The notes under the pieces: model-generated
Told to the model about the DNA's origin: nothing
What the model saw: only the letters and a program-made list of their open reading frames with translations
Database searches by the model: none
Program-made: the position numbers and the translations under genes
In this document: piece after piece, positions 26,839 to 35,519 of the stretch
Position numbering within the stretch: the first letter of the stretch is position 1
Layout: the number at the start of each line of letters is the position of its first letter
Assembly (NCBI RefSeq): GCF_036964665.1
Contig: NZ_JBAMDA010000001.1
Location: forward strand, 558,001-622,000
Origin: Nitrobacter sp. NHB1
GTDB lineage: Bacteria; Pseudomonadota; Alphaproteobacteria; Rhizobiales; Xanthobacteraceae
DNA length: 64,000 nucleotides
Direction: 5' to 3'

Positions 26839-27972
26839 TTAACGTTTTGCAAACGTCTCGCGATAGGCTGCCATGACGCCATCGACCATCGCCTTCTGCG
26901 AGAAATGCTGGAAGATGCGCCCGCGCAGCGATTTTGCGCGCGCGCCCGCGGCCGCGGGGTCGTCCAGTGCGGCCTCGATGGCATCCGCCATGACGCCAAC
27001 GGTTCCGGGAGCGAACAGCGCGCCGGTGTGGGCGTCGAAAATCTCCGGGATGCCGCCGACGTTCGCCGCGACCATGGGAATACCCGCCGCCGCCGCTTCG
27101 ATTACCACATACGGCATGGAATCGCCGCGCGATGGCACGACCAGCAACCGCCCCTTCGAGAATCCGTAGCGCGCCTTGACGTGTCCGATGAAGCGGACGG
27201 CATCGCCGAGATCGAGCCGCTGGACCTGGGCTTTCAGCGCTGCGGTTTCCTCGCCGTCGCCAGCGAGGGTGAGGGTGACGGGCCTGCCGTCGGCCCGCAA
27301 TCGCGCCACCGCATCGATCAGGAGATCGGCGCCCTTGATATGTCTGAACTCGCCGACATAGACCAGGTCGGTCGCATCGTCGGCACGCGTAACGGGATCG
27401 AATTCGCTGGCGGTTACGCCGTTGAAGACGCATTTCACGAGGCCGGCCGGGGTCCCGACGATCCGCTGATAGGTGTTCCGCGCGAAGGCGCTCTCGAACA
27501 GGAACAAGTCGGTGCGGTTCATCAGTGCGCGTTCGAGGCGGCTGTAGAAGGCGCCTTTCACCGTCGCCGGTGGATAGTGCAGGGACCCGCCGTGTGGCGT
27601 GTAGATCCGGACCGTGCGTTTCGACGATCCCTTGAGCCGCACGAAGGCGCCGGCCTTGGCGCCGTGCCCATGAAGGATATCCGGCTTCAACTCCCGTATC
27701 AGCGCGGCGAACCGCATCCACGCAAACAGATCGGTGGGGTGAGGTTCCCGGCGGATCGGGATGCGGTGGACACCCAGTTTCAGTCGCGGCGCGATCTCTG
27801 CGAAAGCCGCATCCGCGCGCTCGCCGCCGGTGAGGCTGTCGGCGACGATGCCGACGAGATGGCCGCGATCGGCTTGCCCGTTTGCGACATCGAGGATGTG
27901 CCGGATGATTCCGCCAACCGGCGCGCGGACGGCATGCAGGATGCGAAGCGGTCGATCAGGCGAGGGCGTCAT
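26839..27972 (-). CDS. Glycosyltransferase family 4 (GT-B)
   Basis: A 377-residue retaining GT-B glycosyltransferase, presumably adding a sugar to the lipid-linked exopolysaccharide unit. The N-terminal domain has RILHAVRAPVGGIIRHILDVA; the C-terminal domain carries the nucleotide-sugar site: FVGEF-like LVYVGEFRHIKGADLLIDA, then VVPSRGDSMPYVVIEAAAAGIPMVA with the E-x7-E pattern of GT4. The sugar donor cannot be deduced. The start lies three bases after the stop of the export lipoprotein gene, so the two are translated together. Confidence 0.9.
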   Translation of the reverse strand: MTPSPDRPLRILHAVRAPVGGIIRHILDVANGQADRGHLVGIVADSLTGGERADAAFAEIAPRLKLGVHRIPIRREPHPTDLFAWMRFAALIRELKPDILHGHGAKAGAFVRLKGSSKRTVRIYTPHGGSLHYPPATVKGAFYSRLERALMNRTDLFLFESAFARNTYQRIVGTPAGLVKCVFNGVTASEFDPVTRADDATDLVYVGEFRHIKGADLLIDAVARLRADGRPVTLTLAGDGEETAALKAQVQRLDLGDAVRFIGHVKARYGFSKGRLLVVPSRGDSMPYVVIEAAAAGIPMVAANVGGIPEIFDAHTGALFAPGTVGVMADAIEAALDDPAAAGARAKSLRGRIFQHFSQKAMVDGVMAAYRETFAKR

Positions 27973-27975
27973 GCC

Positions 27976-28683
27976 TCAGAACCAACGTTCGCCGACGAGG
28001 ATGGTATCGCCGGGGCTGAGCAGAGTTGCGGTGGACACGACGAGACGGACGGTGCCGCGGGCATCGGTGTGGGTGACGGTGACGCGGTCGCGCTTGGCGC
28101 GGGGCGAGAAGCCGCCGGCGATGGCGACTGCGCTCTCGACCGTCATGTTGGGCACGAACGGATACTGGCCGGGGGCCGCCACCTCGCCGAGAATGAAGAA
28201 CGGCCGGTAAGCCTCCACTTCGGCGGCAACATAGGGCTGGCGGATGTAGCCGTTGCGCAGCCGCGCGGCGATCGCCGCGGACAGTTCGGCGGGCGTGCGG
28301 CCGCGCGCGGTGACGGCGCCGATCAAGGGCATGGTGATGCTGCCGCCGGCATCGACCAGATAGCTGTTGGTGAGGCCTTCCTGGCCATAGACCACGATGC
28401 GCAGCCGGTCGCCGGCATCGAGGCGGTAGGCGGGATCGCGCGCGACGGGCGGCGGAGCCGCGGCGTAGACAACGTGCGGCGCGACCGCGGCAGCGCGGGC
28501 CGCTCGAAACCGCATGTCGCGGCGAGAGGTCGGCGGCGGCGCAACGGCCAGCCGCCCGCCATAGGCCAGCGCATCGAGATCGTTATGCGGGCGCACCATC
28601 GCCACCGGCGCCGGGTGCCGCATGCACCCCGACAGCGCCAGCGCGGTCAGCAGGCACAGGGTGGCGGCGCGCGCGCTTCGCAT
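27976..28683 (-). CDS. Polysaccharide export lipoprotein (Wza/ExoF type)
   Basis: A 235-residue outer-membrane lipoprotein. The signal peptide MRSARAATLCLLTALALSGC ends in a lipobox with C20 as the acylated residue. A Poly_export domain begins at YRLDAGDRLRIVVYGQEGLTNSYLVDAGGSI, followed by one SLBB-type segment (FFILGEVAAPGQYPFVPNMTV). It is shorter than E. coli Wza, as usual for the rhizobial type. It would form the outer-membrane channel for the polysaccharide made by the downstream genes. It is the first gene of the minus-strand run, divergent from the Wzz-like gene. Confidence 0.92.
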   Translation of the reverse strand: MRSARAATLCLLTALALSGCMRHPAPVAMVRPHNDLDALAYGGRLAVAPPPTSRRDMRFRAARAAAVAPHVVYAAAPPPVARDPAYRLDAGDRLRIVVYGQEGLTNSYLVDAGGSITMPLIGAVTARGRTPAELSAAIAARLRNGYIRQPYVAAEVEAYRPFFILGEVAAPGQYPFVPNMTVESAVAIAGGFSPRAKRDRVTVTHTDARGTVRLVVSTATLLSPGDTILVGERWF

Positions 28684-28835
28684 CAGGCATTCCATGAAAT
28701 ATCAAATCCATTTAAGGGCTTTTGTGGTTAACAAAGCGTAATCGAGCATCGCGACGCGCCGACCTGCGCCTTCGGCGGCGCGCGGAGTTAACCCGACAGC
28801 AACCATAATGGGCTGTAATCGTCGCATTCGGCCTC

Positions 28836-28902
28836 GTGGTCCGATTCTAATACTCGCATCCCGTCCAGCGAGCTTTCTTGCGGATGTTAGAATGGGACCA
28901 CC
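28836..28902. repeat. Inverted repeat between the divergent exopolysaccharide operons
   Basis: The left arm GTGGTCCGATTCTAA and the right arm, which reads back as GTGGTCCCATTCTAA, match in 14 of 15 positions and are separated by about 37 bases. The left-arm sequence recurs at 36936-36950. It sits directly upstream of the co-polymerase gene and may be a mobile hairpin element or act on either divergent promoter. Confidence 0.7.
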
Positions 28903-28950
28903 AGCAAAATTAAGCTGCTAGGAGTCGTAAGCGTCCAGCGGGAGTATGCG

Positions 28951-31095
28951 ATGCGGTTTGCTTTATGGCGTGCCGGCAAGGATAAGACGCCGGTTTCGAA
29001 GACGGTATCCGCACCAATGACTGCGGCGCCGAGCGCCGTCCCGCTGCAGCCGGGCGACCTCGATCTGCGCGTCATCTGGCAGGCGCTGCTGCGCAGGAAG
29101 CGCGCGATCATCGTCCCGACGCTTCTCGCCTTCGTGCTTTCGCTTATCGTCGTCAATCTGATTACGCCCAGATACAAGTCCGAAGCCCGCATTCTGATCG
29201 ATGGCCGTGAGAACGTTTTCCTGCGTCCGAACGGCGAGCGCAACGACGAGCGCACCGCGCTCGATCCCGAAGCCGTCGCAAGCCAGGTGCAACTGGTGCT
29301 GTCCCGCGATCTTGCCCGTGAGGTGATCAAGAAGAACAAGCTCGCGGAGAATCCGGAGTTCGATCCGGTGCTGCGCGGCGTGTCGCCGATCAAGTCGCTG
29401 CTGGCGCTGTTCGGAATCGGCCGCGACCCGCTCCGGATGACGCCGGAGGAGCGCGTGCTGGATGCCTACTACAGCCGGCTGACCGCCTACGCCGTCGATA
29501 AATCCCGCGTGATCGTCATTGAATTCCAGTCGCGCGATCCGGAGCTTGCGGCGCGCATCGCGAATTCGATCGCCAACGGCTATCTCGTCCTGCAACTGAG
29601 CGCGCGTCAGGGGCAGGCGAAGGCCGCCGGTCAGTGGTTATCGGGAGAAATCGACAGCTTGCGCAAGAAGGTCGCGGATGCCGAATCGCGGGTCGCGGAT
29701 TTCCGGTCGAAGTCCAGCCTGTTCATCGGCACCAACAACACCCCGCTGTCGAACCAGCAACTGGGTGAAATCAACACCCAACTGAACAACGCGCGTGCGC
29801 TCAAGTCCGATGCGGAATCGAAGGCGCGGCTGATCCGCGGGATGCTTCAGAGCGGCAAACCGATCGAGGCTTCGGAGGTTCTCAATTCGGAATTGATCCG
29901 CCGCCTCTCCGAACAGCGGGTGACGCTGCGCGCGCAACTGGCGGAGCAGTCCTCGACCTTGCTCGGTCAACACCCGCGGATCAAGGAACTGAAAGCCCAG
30001 CTTGCGGATCTTGATCGGCAGTTGCGCGAAGAGGCCGGCAAGATCTCGCGGTCGCTGGAAAACGATGCCCGCATCGCCAGCGGTCGGGTCGAGGGTCTCA
30101 GCAACAGCCTCGATCAGTTGAAGAAGCAGGCGACATCGTCCAATGGCGACGATGTGAAGCTGCGCTCGCTGGAGCGCGAAGCCAAGGCGCAACGCGACCT
30201 GCTGGAATCCTATCTCGCAAAATATCGTGAAGCCACCACGCGCGAGACCATCGATGCCACACCGTCCGATGGCCGCGTCATCTCGCGCGGCATCGTCTCG
30301 AACACGCCGGCGTACCCGAAGAAGCTGCCCATCGTCCTGATCGCGACGCTGGCGACCCTGATGCTGACGGCCGGCACTGTCGCGACCGGCGAGCTGCTGC
30401 GCATCACCGCGCCGCGGGCCCCGGCCGGGTTCGGCGCTGTCTCGCCGCAAGCCGCCGCCGCGCCGGAGCCGCGCAAAACCCTTACCGAGCCGGTGGACCC
30501 GATCGGGATCGACCGCCTCGCCGACGACCTGCGGACCGCGGGCGAGGCGGCGCGCAAGATCACCATCATGGGCAGCGGCCAGAACGAGAGCATCATGCTG
30601 AGCGCGCTCGCGCTCGCGCGGCTACTGGCGCGCAGCGCCAAGGTTGTTCTGGTCGATCTGTCGCCCTCCTCGCCGGTCCTGACCGCCGCCTCGGTCGATC
30701 CGGCGGCGCCGGGACTGGCGGACCTGATGCTGGGCGAGACGTCATTCGGACAGGTAATCACCAGCGACCGGCTGTCGGCGGTTCATCTGGTCGCTGCCGG
30801 ACGTTCCGATGCCGATCGCGCGCTGCTGCAATCGCCGCGCCTGACGATCGCCCTCGATGCTTTGCTGCGCGTCTACGATCACGTCCTGCTTGTCGCCGGC
30901 ACCGCCACCGATCTGCCGGCGAGGCTGCTGACCGATCAGGCGCGCGCGATCGTCGTTCCCGACCCGTCGATGAGCGCCGATGCGCGTGCACGATTGAGCG
31001 GTCAGCTCACGGCCATAGGATTCGCGTCGGTGACGATGCTCGATCCGGCGCCGCAGTTGCCGGACATCCAGACAGGTCCCCGCGAGGCGGCCTGA
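28951..31095 (+). CDS. Wzz/GumC-type polysaccharide co-polymerase with degenerate tyrosine-kinase domain
   Basis: A 714-residue inner-membrane protein. It has an N-terminal Wzz domain with a first membrane helix (IIVPTLLAFVLSLIVVNLI), a long periplasmic coiled-coil/GNVR region (about 225-430) and a second helix (LPIVLIATLATLMLTAGTVA). The C-terminal cytoplasmic domain (about 535-700) has the fold of bacterial tyrosine autokinases, but the Walker A motif is lost: the loop reads ITIMGSGQNESIMLSAL, without GxxGxGK[ST]. VVLVDLSPSSP keeps only the first Asp of Walker A', and no C-terminal tyrosine cluster is visible. It probably controls chain length without kinase activity. GGGAG six bases before the ATG supports the start. 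Confidence 0.9.
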   Translation: MRFALWRAGKDKTPVSKTVSAPMTAAPSAVPLQPGDLDLRVIWQALLRRKRAIIVPTLLAFVLSLIVVNLITPRYKSEARILIDGRENVFLRPNGERNDERTALDPEAVASQVQLVLSRDLAREVIKKNKLAENPEFDPVLRGVSPIKSLLALFGIGRDPLRMTPEERVLDAYYSRLTAYAVDKSRVIVIEFQSRDPELAARIANSIANGYLVLQLSARQGQAKAAGQWLSGEIDSLRKKVADAESRVADFRSKSSLFIGTNNTPLSNQQLGEINTQLNNARALKSDAESKARLIRGMLQSGKPIEASEVLNSELIRRLSEQRVTLRAQLAEQSSTLLGQHPRIKELKAQLADLDRQLREEAGKISRSLENDARIASGRVEGLSNSLDQLKKQATSSNGDDVKLRSLEREAKAQRDLLESYLAKYREATTRETIDATPSDGRVISRGIVSNTPAYPKKLPIVLIATLATLMLTAGTVATGELLRITAPRAPAGFGAVSPQAAAAPEPRKTLTEPVDPIGIDRLADDLRTAGEAARKITIMGSGQNESIMLSALALARLLARSAKVVLVDLSPSSPVLTAASVDPAAPGLADLMLGETSFGQVITSDRLSAVHLVAAGRSDADRALLQSPRLTIALDALLRVYDHVLLVAGTATDLPARLLTDQARAIVVPDPSMSADARARLSGQLTAIGFASVTMLDPAPQLPDIQTGPREAA

Positions 31096-31119
31096 TGGTC
31101 CGGCGGACCTGATGCGTCG

Positions 31120-32313
31120 TCAGCGGTGCAGCGCGCCGCGCAGCGCCTGCGCCATCCGTTTCAGCGCCGGCGTCTGTTTCACGAGGCGCTTGGCGCGGGC
31201 CATCGAGGACATGCCGATGGCCGCCATCCTGCCGCGCGTGGTGAGCGGCAGATAACTGTCGAAGATCGGTTCGTCGCCCTTGCAGAACAGGCGCTTGTAG
31301 TCGTCCGATCCGATCCCGAGATCGAGTGATGTGTAGTCGCGCTCGGCATAATGGTCGACGATATCGCGCATCAGGATCAGGCCGGGACTGTAGCGGGCAT
31401 TTTCCGACATGGTGTAGGTGTTGAACATCATCGAGAACCGGTGTCCGTCGGCGACGCCGGCGAAGATCGCGATCACCTCGGCGTCGCATTCGAGGGCGTG
31501 GATTTCGATGGCGTGACCGCCGTCCGGCAGCGGCGTCAGGCAGGCCGCGCGCAGGAAATCCTCGATGCCGGGATCGGCGAACACGTTCGGCAGCTTCTGC
31601 GCGGCCATCCGCAGCGGCTTGATCGTGAAGAACGCATCACACATCCGCTTGATCTCGGGCTCGGTCGTCGCCACGCGGTAGCTGAAGCCGGGCAGCGCCT
31701 GAAGCTTGCGCTCCTTGCCCTTGAGCCGGCGGCGAAACGAGTTGCTGATGAGTTCGGACGGCGGTGCGCCCGGCACCATCGTCATCAGCGGGCAGCTATT
31801 GGTGGAGATCTGGTTCGGCAGCAGCGCCATCGGATTTTGCAGTTCGCGCCAGCGCTGCGGCTGCCGCGTGAACGCCAGCACGTCGATCTTCGCGGGAAGC
31901 TCGCGGATCCCTCGAACCAGCGTGTCGAGATCGGCCTGCGTGGCCGTGGCCGCGAAATCCCGCTGCCAGAGCGCCATGTTGAAGGTCGTGTGCTTGCCGC
32001 CCATGAAGCGTGCGACGCGGACGCCATTCTCTGCGCCGGCTGCAAGCGGCAACAACAGCAGCGGCCGCCGCTCGGCGTCGTAGGCGACGATAATGCAGGG
32101 CTGAAGATCGCTTCGGGTTCCGACGTGCCGCTGCCAGGCAGACAGAAAATCGAACCGCTGATAGGGCGTCGAGAACTGCGACGCCTCAAGGCTGCGCCAG
32201 ACCGGCTCTGCCTCCCGCAGATCATGAAGGATGTCGAGATGCGCGATACGTTTCTCGCCTGACCGCGCCCGTATCCTGGCCGTCGGGCTTTCGATCACAG
32301 CCGCCATGGTCAT
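31120..32313 (-). CDS. CelD/BcsL-like GNAT acetyltransferase (exopolysaccharide-associated)
   Basis: A 397-residue protein of the CelD/BcsL-like acetyltransferase group (PF13480). The N-terminal half has the binding fold (RFDFLSAWQRHVG, LLLLPLAAG, RVARFMGGKHTTFN). The C-terminal half carries the GNAT core (AIEIHALECDAEVIAIFAGVADGHRFSMMFNTY, then YSPGLILMRDIVDHYAERDYTSLDLGIGSDDYK). Such proteins often modify sugars of exported polysaccharides; here the neighbours support that role but do not prove it. It is convergent with the co-polymerase gene. An ATG two codons downstream is an equally possible start. Confidence 0.85.
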   Translation of the reverse strand: MTMAAVIESPTARIRARSGEKRIAHLDILHDLREAEPVWRSLEASQFSTPYQRFDFLSAWQRHVGTRSDLQPCIIVAYDAERRPLLLLPLAAGAENGVRVARFMGGKHTTFNMALWQRDFAATATQADLDTLVRGIRELPAKIDVLAFTRQPQRWRELQNPMALLPNQISTNSCPLMTMVPGAPPSELISNSFRRRLKGKERKLQALPGFSYRVATTEPEIKRMCDAFFTIKPLRMAAQKLPNVFADPGIEDFLRAACLTPLPDGGHAIEIHALECDAEVIAIFAGVADGHRFSMMFNTYTMSENARYSPGLILMRDIVDHYAERDYTSLDLGIGSDDYKRLFCKGDEPIFDSYLPLTTRGRMAAIGMSSMARAKRLVKQTPALKRMAQALRGALHR

Positions 32314-32508
32314 CGCTAAAGCCTGTTATCGTATTTTGTTTACTTTTTCCGTTTGGCGGACCTTTGCATGGGAAATGTCAACAAAGGGTAATGGCGATAG
32401 GCGAGCGGGGAGCCGGATCGAGGGGCGGGCTCCTGAAAGCCTGTTGGCCATGATTGCTCCGCTAGAGACCCGCGGCCGCGGCCTGCGGAATTGGCCGCGA
32501 TAAATGCT

Positions 32509-32715
32509 TTAAGCGTCGGGTTTCGTCATCCAGCTGACGATCGGCATGGCCGGCAAGACCCAGCCGAGCCCGGCGACGACATAGAAGATCGCCTGGTAGA
32601 GACCCGACGCCGCGAGCCACGGCGTCTGCGCAACCGTCATGCCCAGCAACGACCAGACAACGACCAGAACGAGCAGGGCGATCGTGCCGAGGAATTTTCG
32701 GGTGCGGATCCGCAT
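32509..32715 (-). CDS. DUF2842-family small membrane protein
   Basis: A 68-residue protein with two membrane helices (GTIALLVLVVVWSLLGM and LYQAIFYVVAGLGWVLPAMPIVSWM). The RTRKFLGTIALL start and the WVLPAMPIVSWM end match the alphaproteobacterial DUF2842 family, often found beside ctaA as here. The role is unknown, although the neighbourhood hints at oxidase assembly. It is divergently arranged with ctaA, with about 110 bases between the starts. Confidence 0.85.
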   Translation of the reverse strand: MRIRTRKFLGTIALLVLVVVWSLLGMTVAQTPWLAASGLYQAIFYVVAGLGWVLPAMPIVSWMTKPDA

Positions 32716-32824
32716 ACCTTAAAAATACAACTCAAAAATGCACTTCGTGGCTGGGACGAGGCTTGCACCGAGGCTGCGGTGGACTATAAAGGGCGCGAAA
32801 AATGCATTCAACCCACGGCTTTTG

Positions 32825-33907
32825 ATGACCCGTCCGATCGTACAAAAGGGGTTCCACCTGCGCGCCGTGCGATGGTGGCTTGTGTTGATGGCGCTGCTGA
32901 TCGCCGCCATGGTGCTGGTCGGGGGAGCAACCCGGCTCACCGAATCCGGTCTTTCGATCGTCGAATGGAAGCCGGTGACCGGGACGCTGCCGCCGCTCTC
33001 CCAAGAGGAGTGGTCCCAGGCCTTCGATGGCTATAAGCAGATACCGCAGTATAGCGAGATGAACGCGGGCATGACGCTCGACCAGTTCAAGACCATCTTC
33101 TGGTGGGAGTGGAGCCATCGGCTGCTGGGACGCTTTATCGGCGTGGCTTTCCTGTTGCCGTTTCTCTGGTTTATGTGGCGCGGCATGTTGCCGTCGGATC
33201 TGAAGCGGCGGCTGTGGATCATCTTTGGTCTCGGCGGACTTCAGGGCGCGGTCGGCTGGTGGATGGTCGCGTCCGGCCTCACCAAGCGCGTCGAGGTTTC
33301 GCAATATCGTCTTGCGACGCACCTGGTGCTGGCGTTGCTGATTTTCTCGGCGATCGTCTGGACCGTACGGCGATTGTCGGATCATCCGTCATTGCTGTCG
33401 CCAATGCGATTGCGAGTGACCAGCGGCGTTCTGCTGGTGCTAGTGTTTGTGCAACTCTATTTCGGAGCGCTGGTTGCCGGGTTGCGCGCAGGCTACGTTT
33501 TCAACACCTGGCCATCCATCGACGGCTCGTTTATTCCGTCGGCGGCGCGGCTGTTTTTCCAACAGCCATGGTGGCGTAATCTGTTCGAGAACACGCTCAC
33601 GGTTCAGTTCGAGCATCGCATGATGGCTTATACGCTGTTTGCGATTGCTATTTTACATGCAATCGATGCGGTTGTGTCGCGGGCGAGCCCCGCCGTTGTT
33701 CGCGGGGCGCTCTGGCTGGCCGCCGCAGTGACGCTGCAGGCGACACTCGGAATCCTGACCCTCCTGCACCAGGTGCCGATCCAGCTTGGGCTGGTGCATC
33801 AGGGGGTTGCGGTCCTCGTCCTGACGCTCGCTGTCGTTCAGGCGGAACGGCTGATGGTCGGTAACACGGCGCTGGAACGGCAACGCCTGCGCGTGGCGGC
33901 GGGATAG
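32825..33907 (+). CDS. ctaA: Heme A synthase CtaA (COX15-like, type 2)
   Basis: Oxidises the C8 methyl of heme O to a formyl group, giving heme A for aa3-type cytochrome oxidases. The 360-residue protein has eight membrane helices. Family signatures are [29 protein letters not shown] near the N-terminus, [12 protein letters not shown] (first His pair region, EWSHR), [15 protein letters not shown] and LVHQGVAV, which supply the heme-ligand histidines. The start at 32825 gives the usual family N-terminus; the frame is open 29 codons further upstream but that part looks unrelated. A nitrite oxidiser using an aa3 oxidase depends on this enzyme. A hairpin terminator follows. Confidence 0.95.
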   Translation: MTRPIVQKGFHLRAVRWWLVLMALLIAAMVLVGGATRLTESGLSIVEWKPVTGTLPPLSQEEWSQAFDGYKQIPQYSEMNAGMTLDQFKTIFWWEWSHRLLGRFIGVAFLLPFLWFMWRGMLPSDLKRRLWIIFGLGGLQGAVGWWMVASGLTKRVEVSQYRLATHLVLALLIFSAIVWTVRRLSDHPSLLSPMRLRVTSGVLLVLVFVQLYFGALVAGLRAGYVFNTWPSIDGSFIPSAARLFFQQPWWRNLFENTLTVQFEHRMMAYTLFAIAILHAIDAVVSRASPAVVRGALWLAAAVTLQATLGILTLLHQVPIQLGLVHQGVAVLVLTLAVVQAERLMVGNTALERQRLRVAAG

Positions 33908-33933
33908 GCCAGCCGGGTTGAACGTTCCGCGTG

Positions 33934-33966
33934 ACCGGAGCCTTTGTTTCCGGTTTTTGTTTTTTA
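33934..33966 (+). terminator. Intrinsic terminator after ctaA
   Basis: ACCGGA and TCCGGT (33934-33939, 33949-33954) form a 6-bp stem with a nine-base loop, followed by TTTTTGTTTTTT. The 260 bases from here to narK hold no gene; the segment GATTTGATTAAATC near 34043 is AT-rich and palindrome-like and may belong to the narK promoter. Confidence 0.8.
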
Positions 33967-34226
33967 GCTCCGCACAAGATCGCAAGCCGGCCGCGCAGGA
34001 GCTTGACGCCGCATGACTTCGGGTCATGCCAAGCGGGGTGCGATTTGATTAAATCGTCACGTCCGGATTCATATCGGCATAACCTCAGTCGGATAAAGCG
34101 CGAATTTCTGGCGCTATACAGATTTGCGAACGTGCGTCATGATGTCGAAGTCATGAGTCAGGATCGATAAGCCGGAAACCGCAAAATCCCCTCCCGTTCG
34201 ATGGCTAGCCTGAATCGGGGTAAAGC

Positions 34227-35456
34227 ATGGCGAAATCTGGCAGCTTGTCGGTCCTGCTTATCGCCACCTGGGCCTTCACGGTCTGCTTCGCTGTCTGGAT
34301 GATGTTCGGCGTGATCGGCATTCCGATCCGCGCAGAGCTTGGGCTTGGCTCGACCGAGTTCGGTCTCCTCACGGCGACGCCCGTCCTCACCGGCGCGTTG
34401 TTTCGTTTGCCGCTGGGCATCTGGACCGACCGCTTCGGCGGACGGATCATCATGCTGCTGTTGCTGATCGGCTGCGCGATCCCGCTTTGGCTGTCCTCTT
34501 ATGCGACCGCGCTTTGGCAGTTTCTGCTGCTCGGATTGGCGCTCGGTCTCGTCGGCGCCTCGTTTTCGGTCGGTACCCCCTATGTCGCGCGCTTCTTTCC
34601 TAAGGAGCGCCGGGGCTTTGCAATGGGCTTCTTCGGCGCAGGGACGATCGGCGCCGCGCTCAACATGTTCGTCGCTCCGTGGTTGATCGAGGCCTATGGC
34701 TGGCAGATGGTGCCCAAGGTCTATGCCGTCGCGCTGCTGGTCACGGCCTTTTTCTTTTGGGCGTTGTCCAAGCCAGATCCCGGCGCCGGCGGTCCAGTAG
34801 CATCGATGTGGCAACAACTGTCCGTGCTGCGCAATCCGCGCGTCTGGAAATATTGCCAATACTACTCGATCGTGTTCGGCGGCTTCACCGCGCTGTCGAT
34901 CTGGATGCCGCAATACTTCAAGACGGAATACGGCTTCACCATCGCACAGGCTTCGCTTCTGGCTGCCTGCTTCTCGCTTCCCGGCGGCGCTTTCCGCGCC
35001 TTCGGCGGCTGGTTGTCGGACCGCTTCGGGGGCCACAATGTTACGTGGTGGGTGCTGTGGGCGGCCTGGGTCTGCCTGTTTCTACTATCCTATCCCAAGA
35101 CCGACCTGATCGTGCATACGATCCGCGATCCGCTGAGTTTCCGTATCGCTCTGCCGTCGTGGTTCTTCACGATGCTCCTCTTCGCGCTCGGCATCGCCTT
35201 TGCCTGCGGCATGGCTTCGACGTTCAAATATATCGGCGATGACTTCCCCGACAGCATGGGAGCGGTATCCGGCATCGTCGGCATGGCGGGTGGCCTGGGT
35301 GGCTTTTTGCTGCCGATCACGTTCGGTGCGATCCTGGACTGGCTCGGCTTCAACTCAAGCTGCTTCATGCTGCTCTACGGCATCATCTGGGTGTCGCTGA
35401 CCCTCAATTATCTGACTGAAGTCCGGCGGGCACCGGTCATGGGCGAAGAAACCTGA
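34227..35456 (+). CDS. narK: NarK-family nitrate/nitrite transporter (MFS)
   Basis: A 409-residue, twelve-helix major facilitator transporter of the nitrate/nitrite porter group. The MFS loop motif is GIWTDRFGGR between helices 2 and 3. The nitrate signatures appear as GFFGAGTIGAALNMFVAP (helix 5) and SGIVGMAGGLGGFLLP (helix 11), the two Gly-rich motifs that line the anion path. In Nitrobacter such a carrier would exchange nitrate for nitrite across the inner membrane, feeding the cytoplasm-facing NxrA. The GGGG upstream of the ATG at six bases supports the start. No nitrate reductase or nxr gene is adjacent; ctaA precedes it with a terminator in between. Confidence 0.92.
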   Translation: MAKSGSLSVLLIATWAFTVCFAVWMMFGVIGIPIRAELGLGSTEFGLLTATPVLTGALFRLPLGIWTDRFGGRIIMLLLLIGCAIPLWLSSYATALWQFLLLGLALGLVGASFSVGTPYVARFFPKERRGFAMGFFGAGTIGAALNMFVAPWLIEAYGWQMVPKVYAVALLVTAFFFWALSKPDPGAGGPVASMWQQLSVLRNPRVWKYCQYYSIVFGGFTALSIWMPQYFKTEYGFTIAQASLLAACFSLPGGAFRAFGGWLSDRFGGHNVTWWVLWAAWVCLFLLSYPKTDLIVHTIRDPLSFRIALPSWFFTMLLFALGIAFACGMASTFKYIGDDFPDSMGAVSGIVGMAGGLGGFLLPITFGAILDWLGFNSSCFMLLYGIIWVSLTLNYLTEVRRAPVMGEET

Positions 35457-35519
35457 TCGCCAGCGGCGCGGCCGCCGCATTAAGTACGCAAAAGGCGACG
35501 GCTATATAAGCCACTTTTT

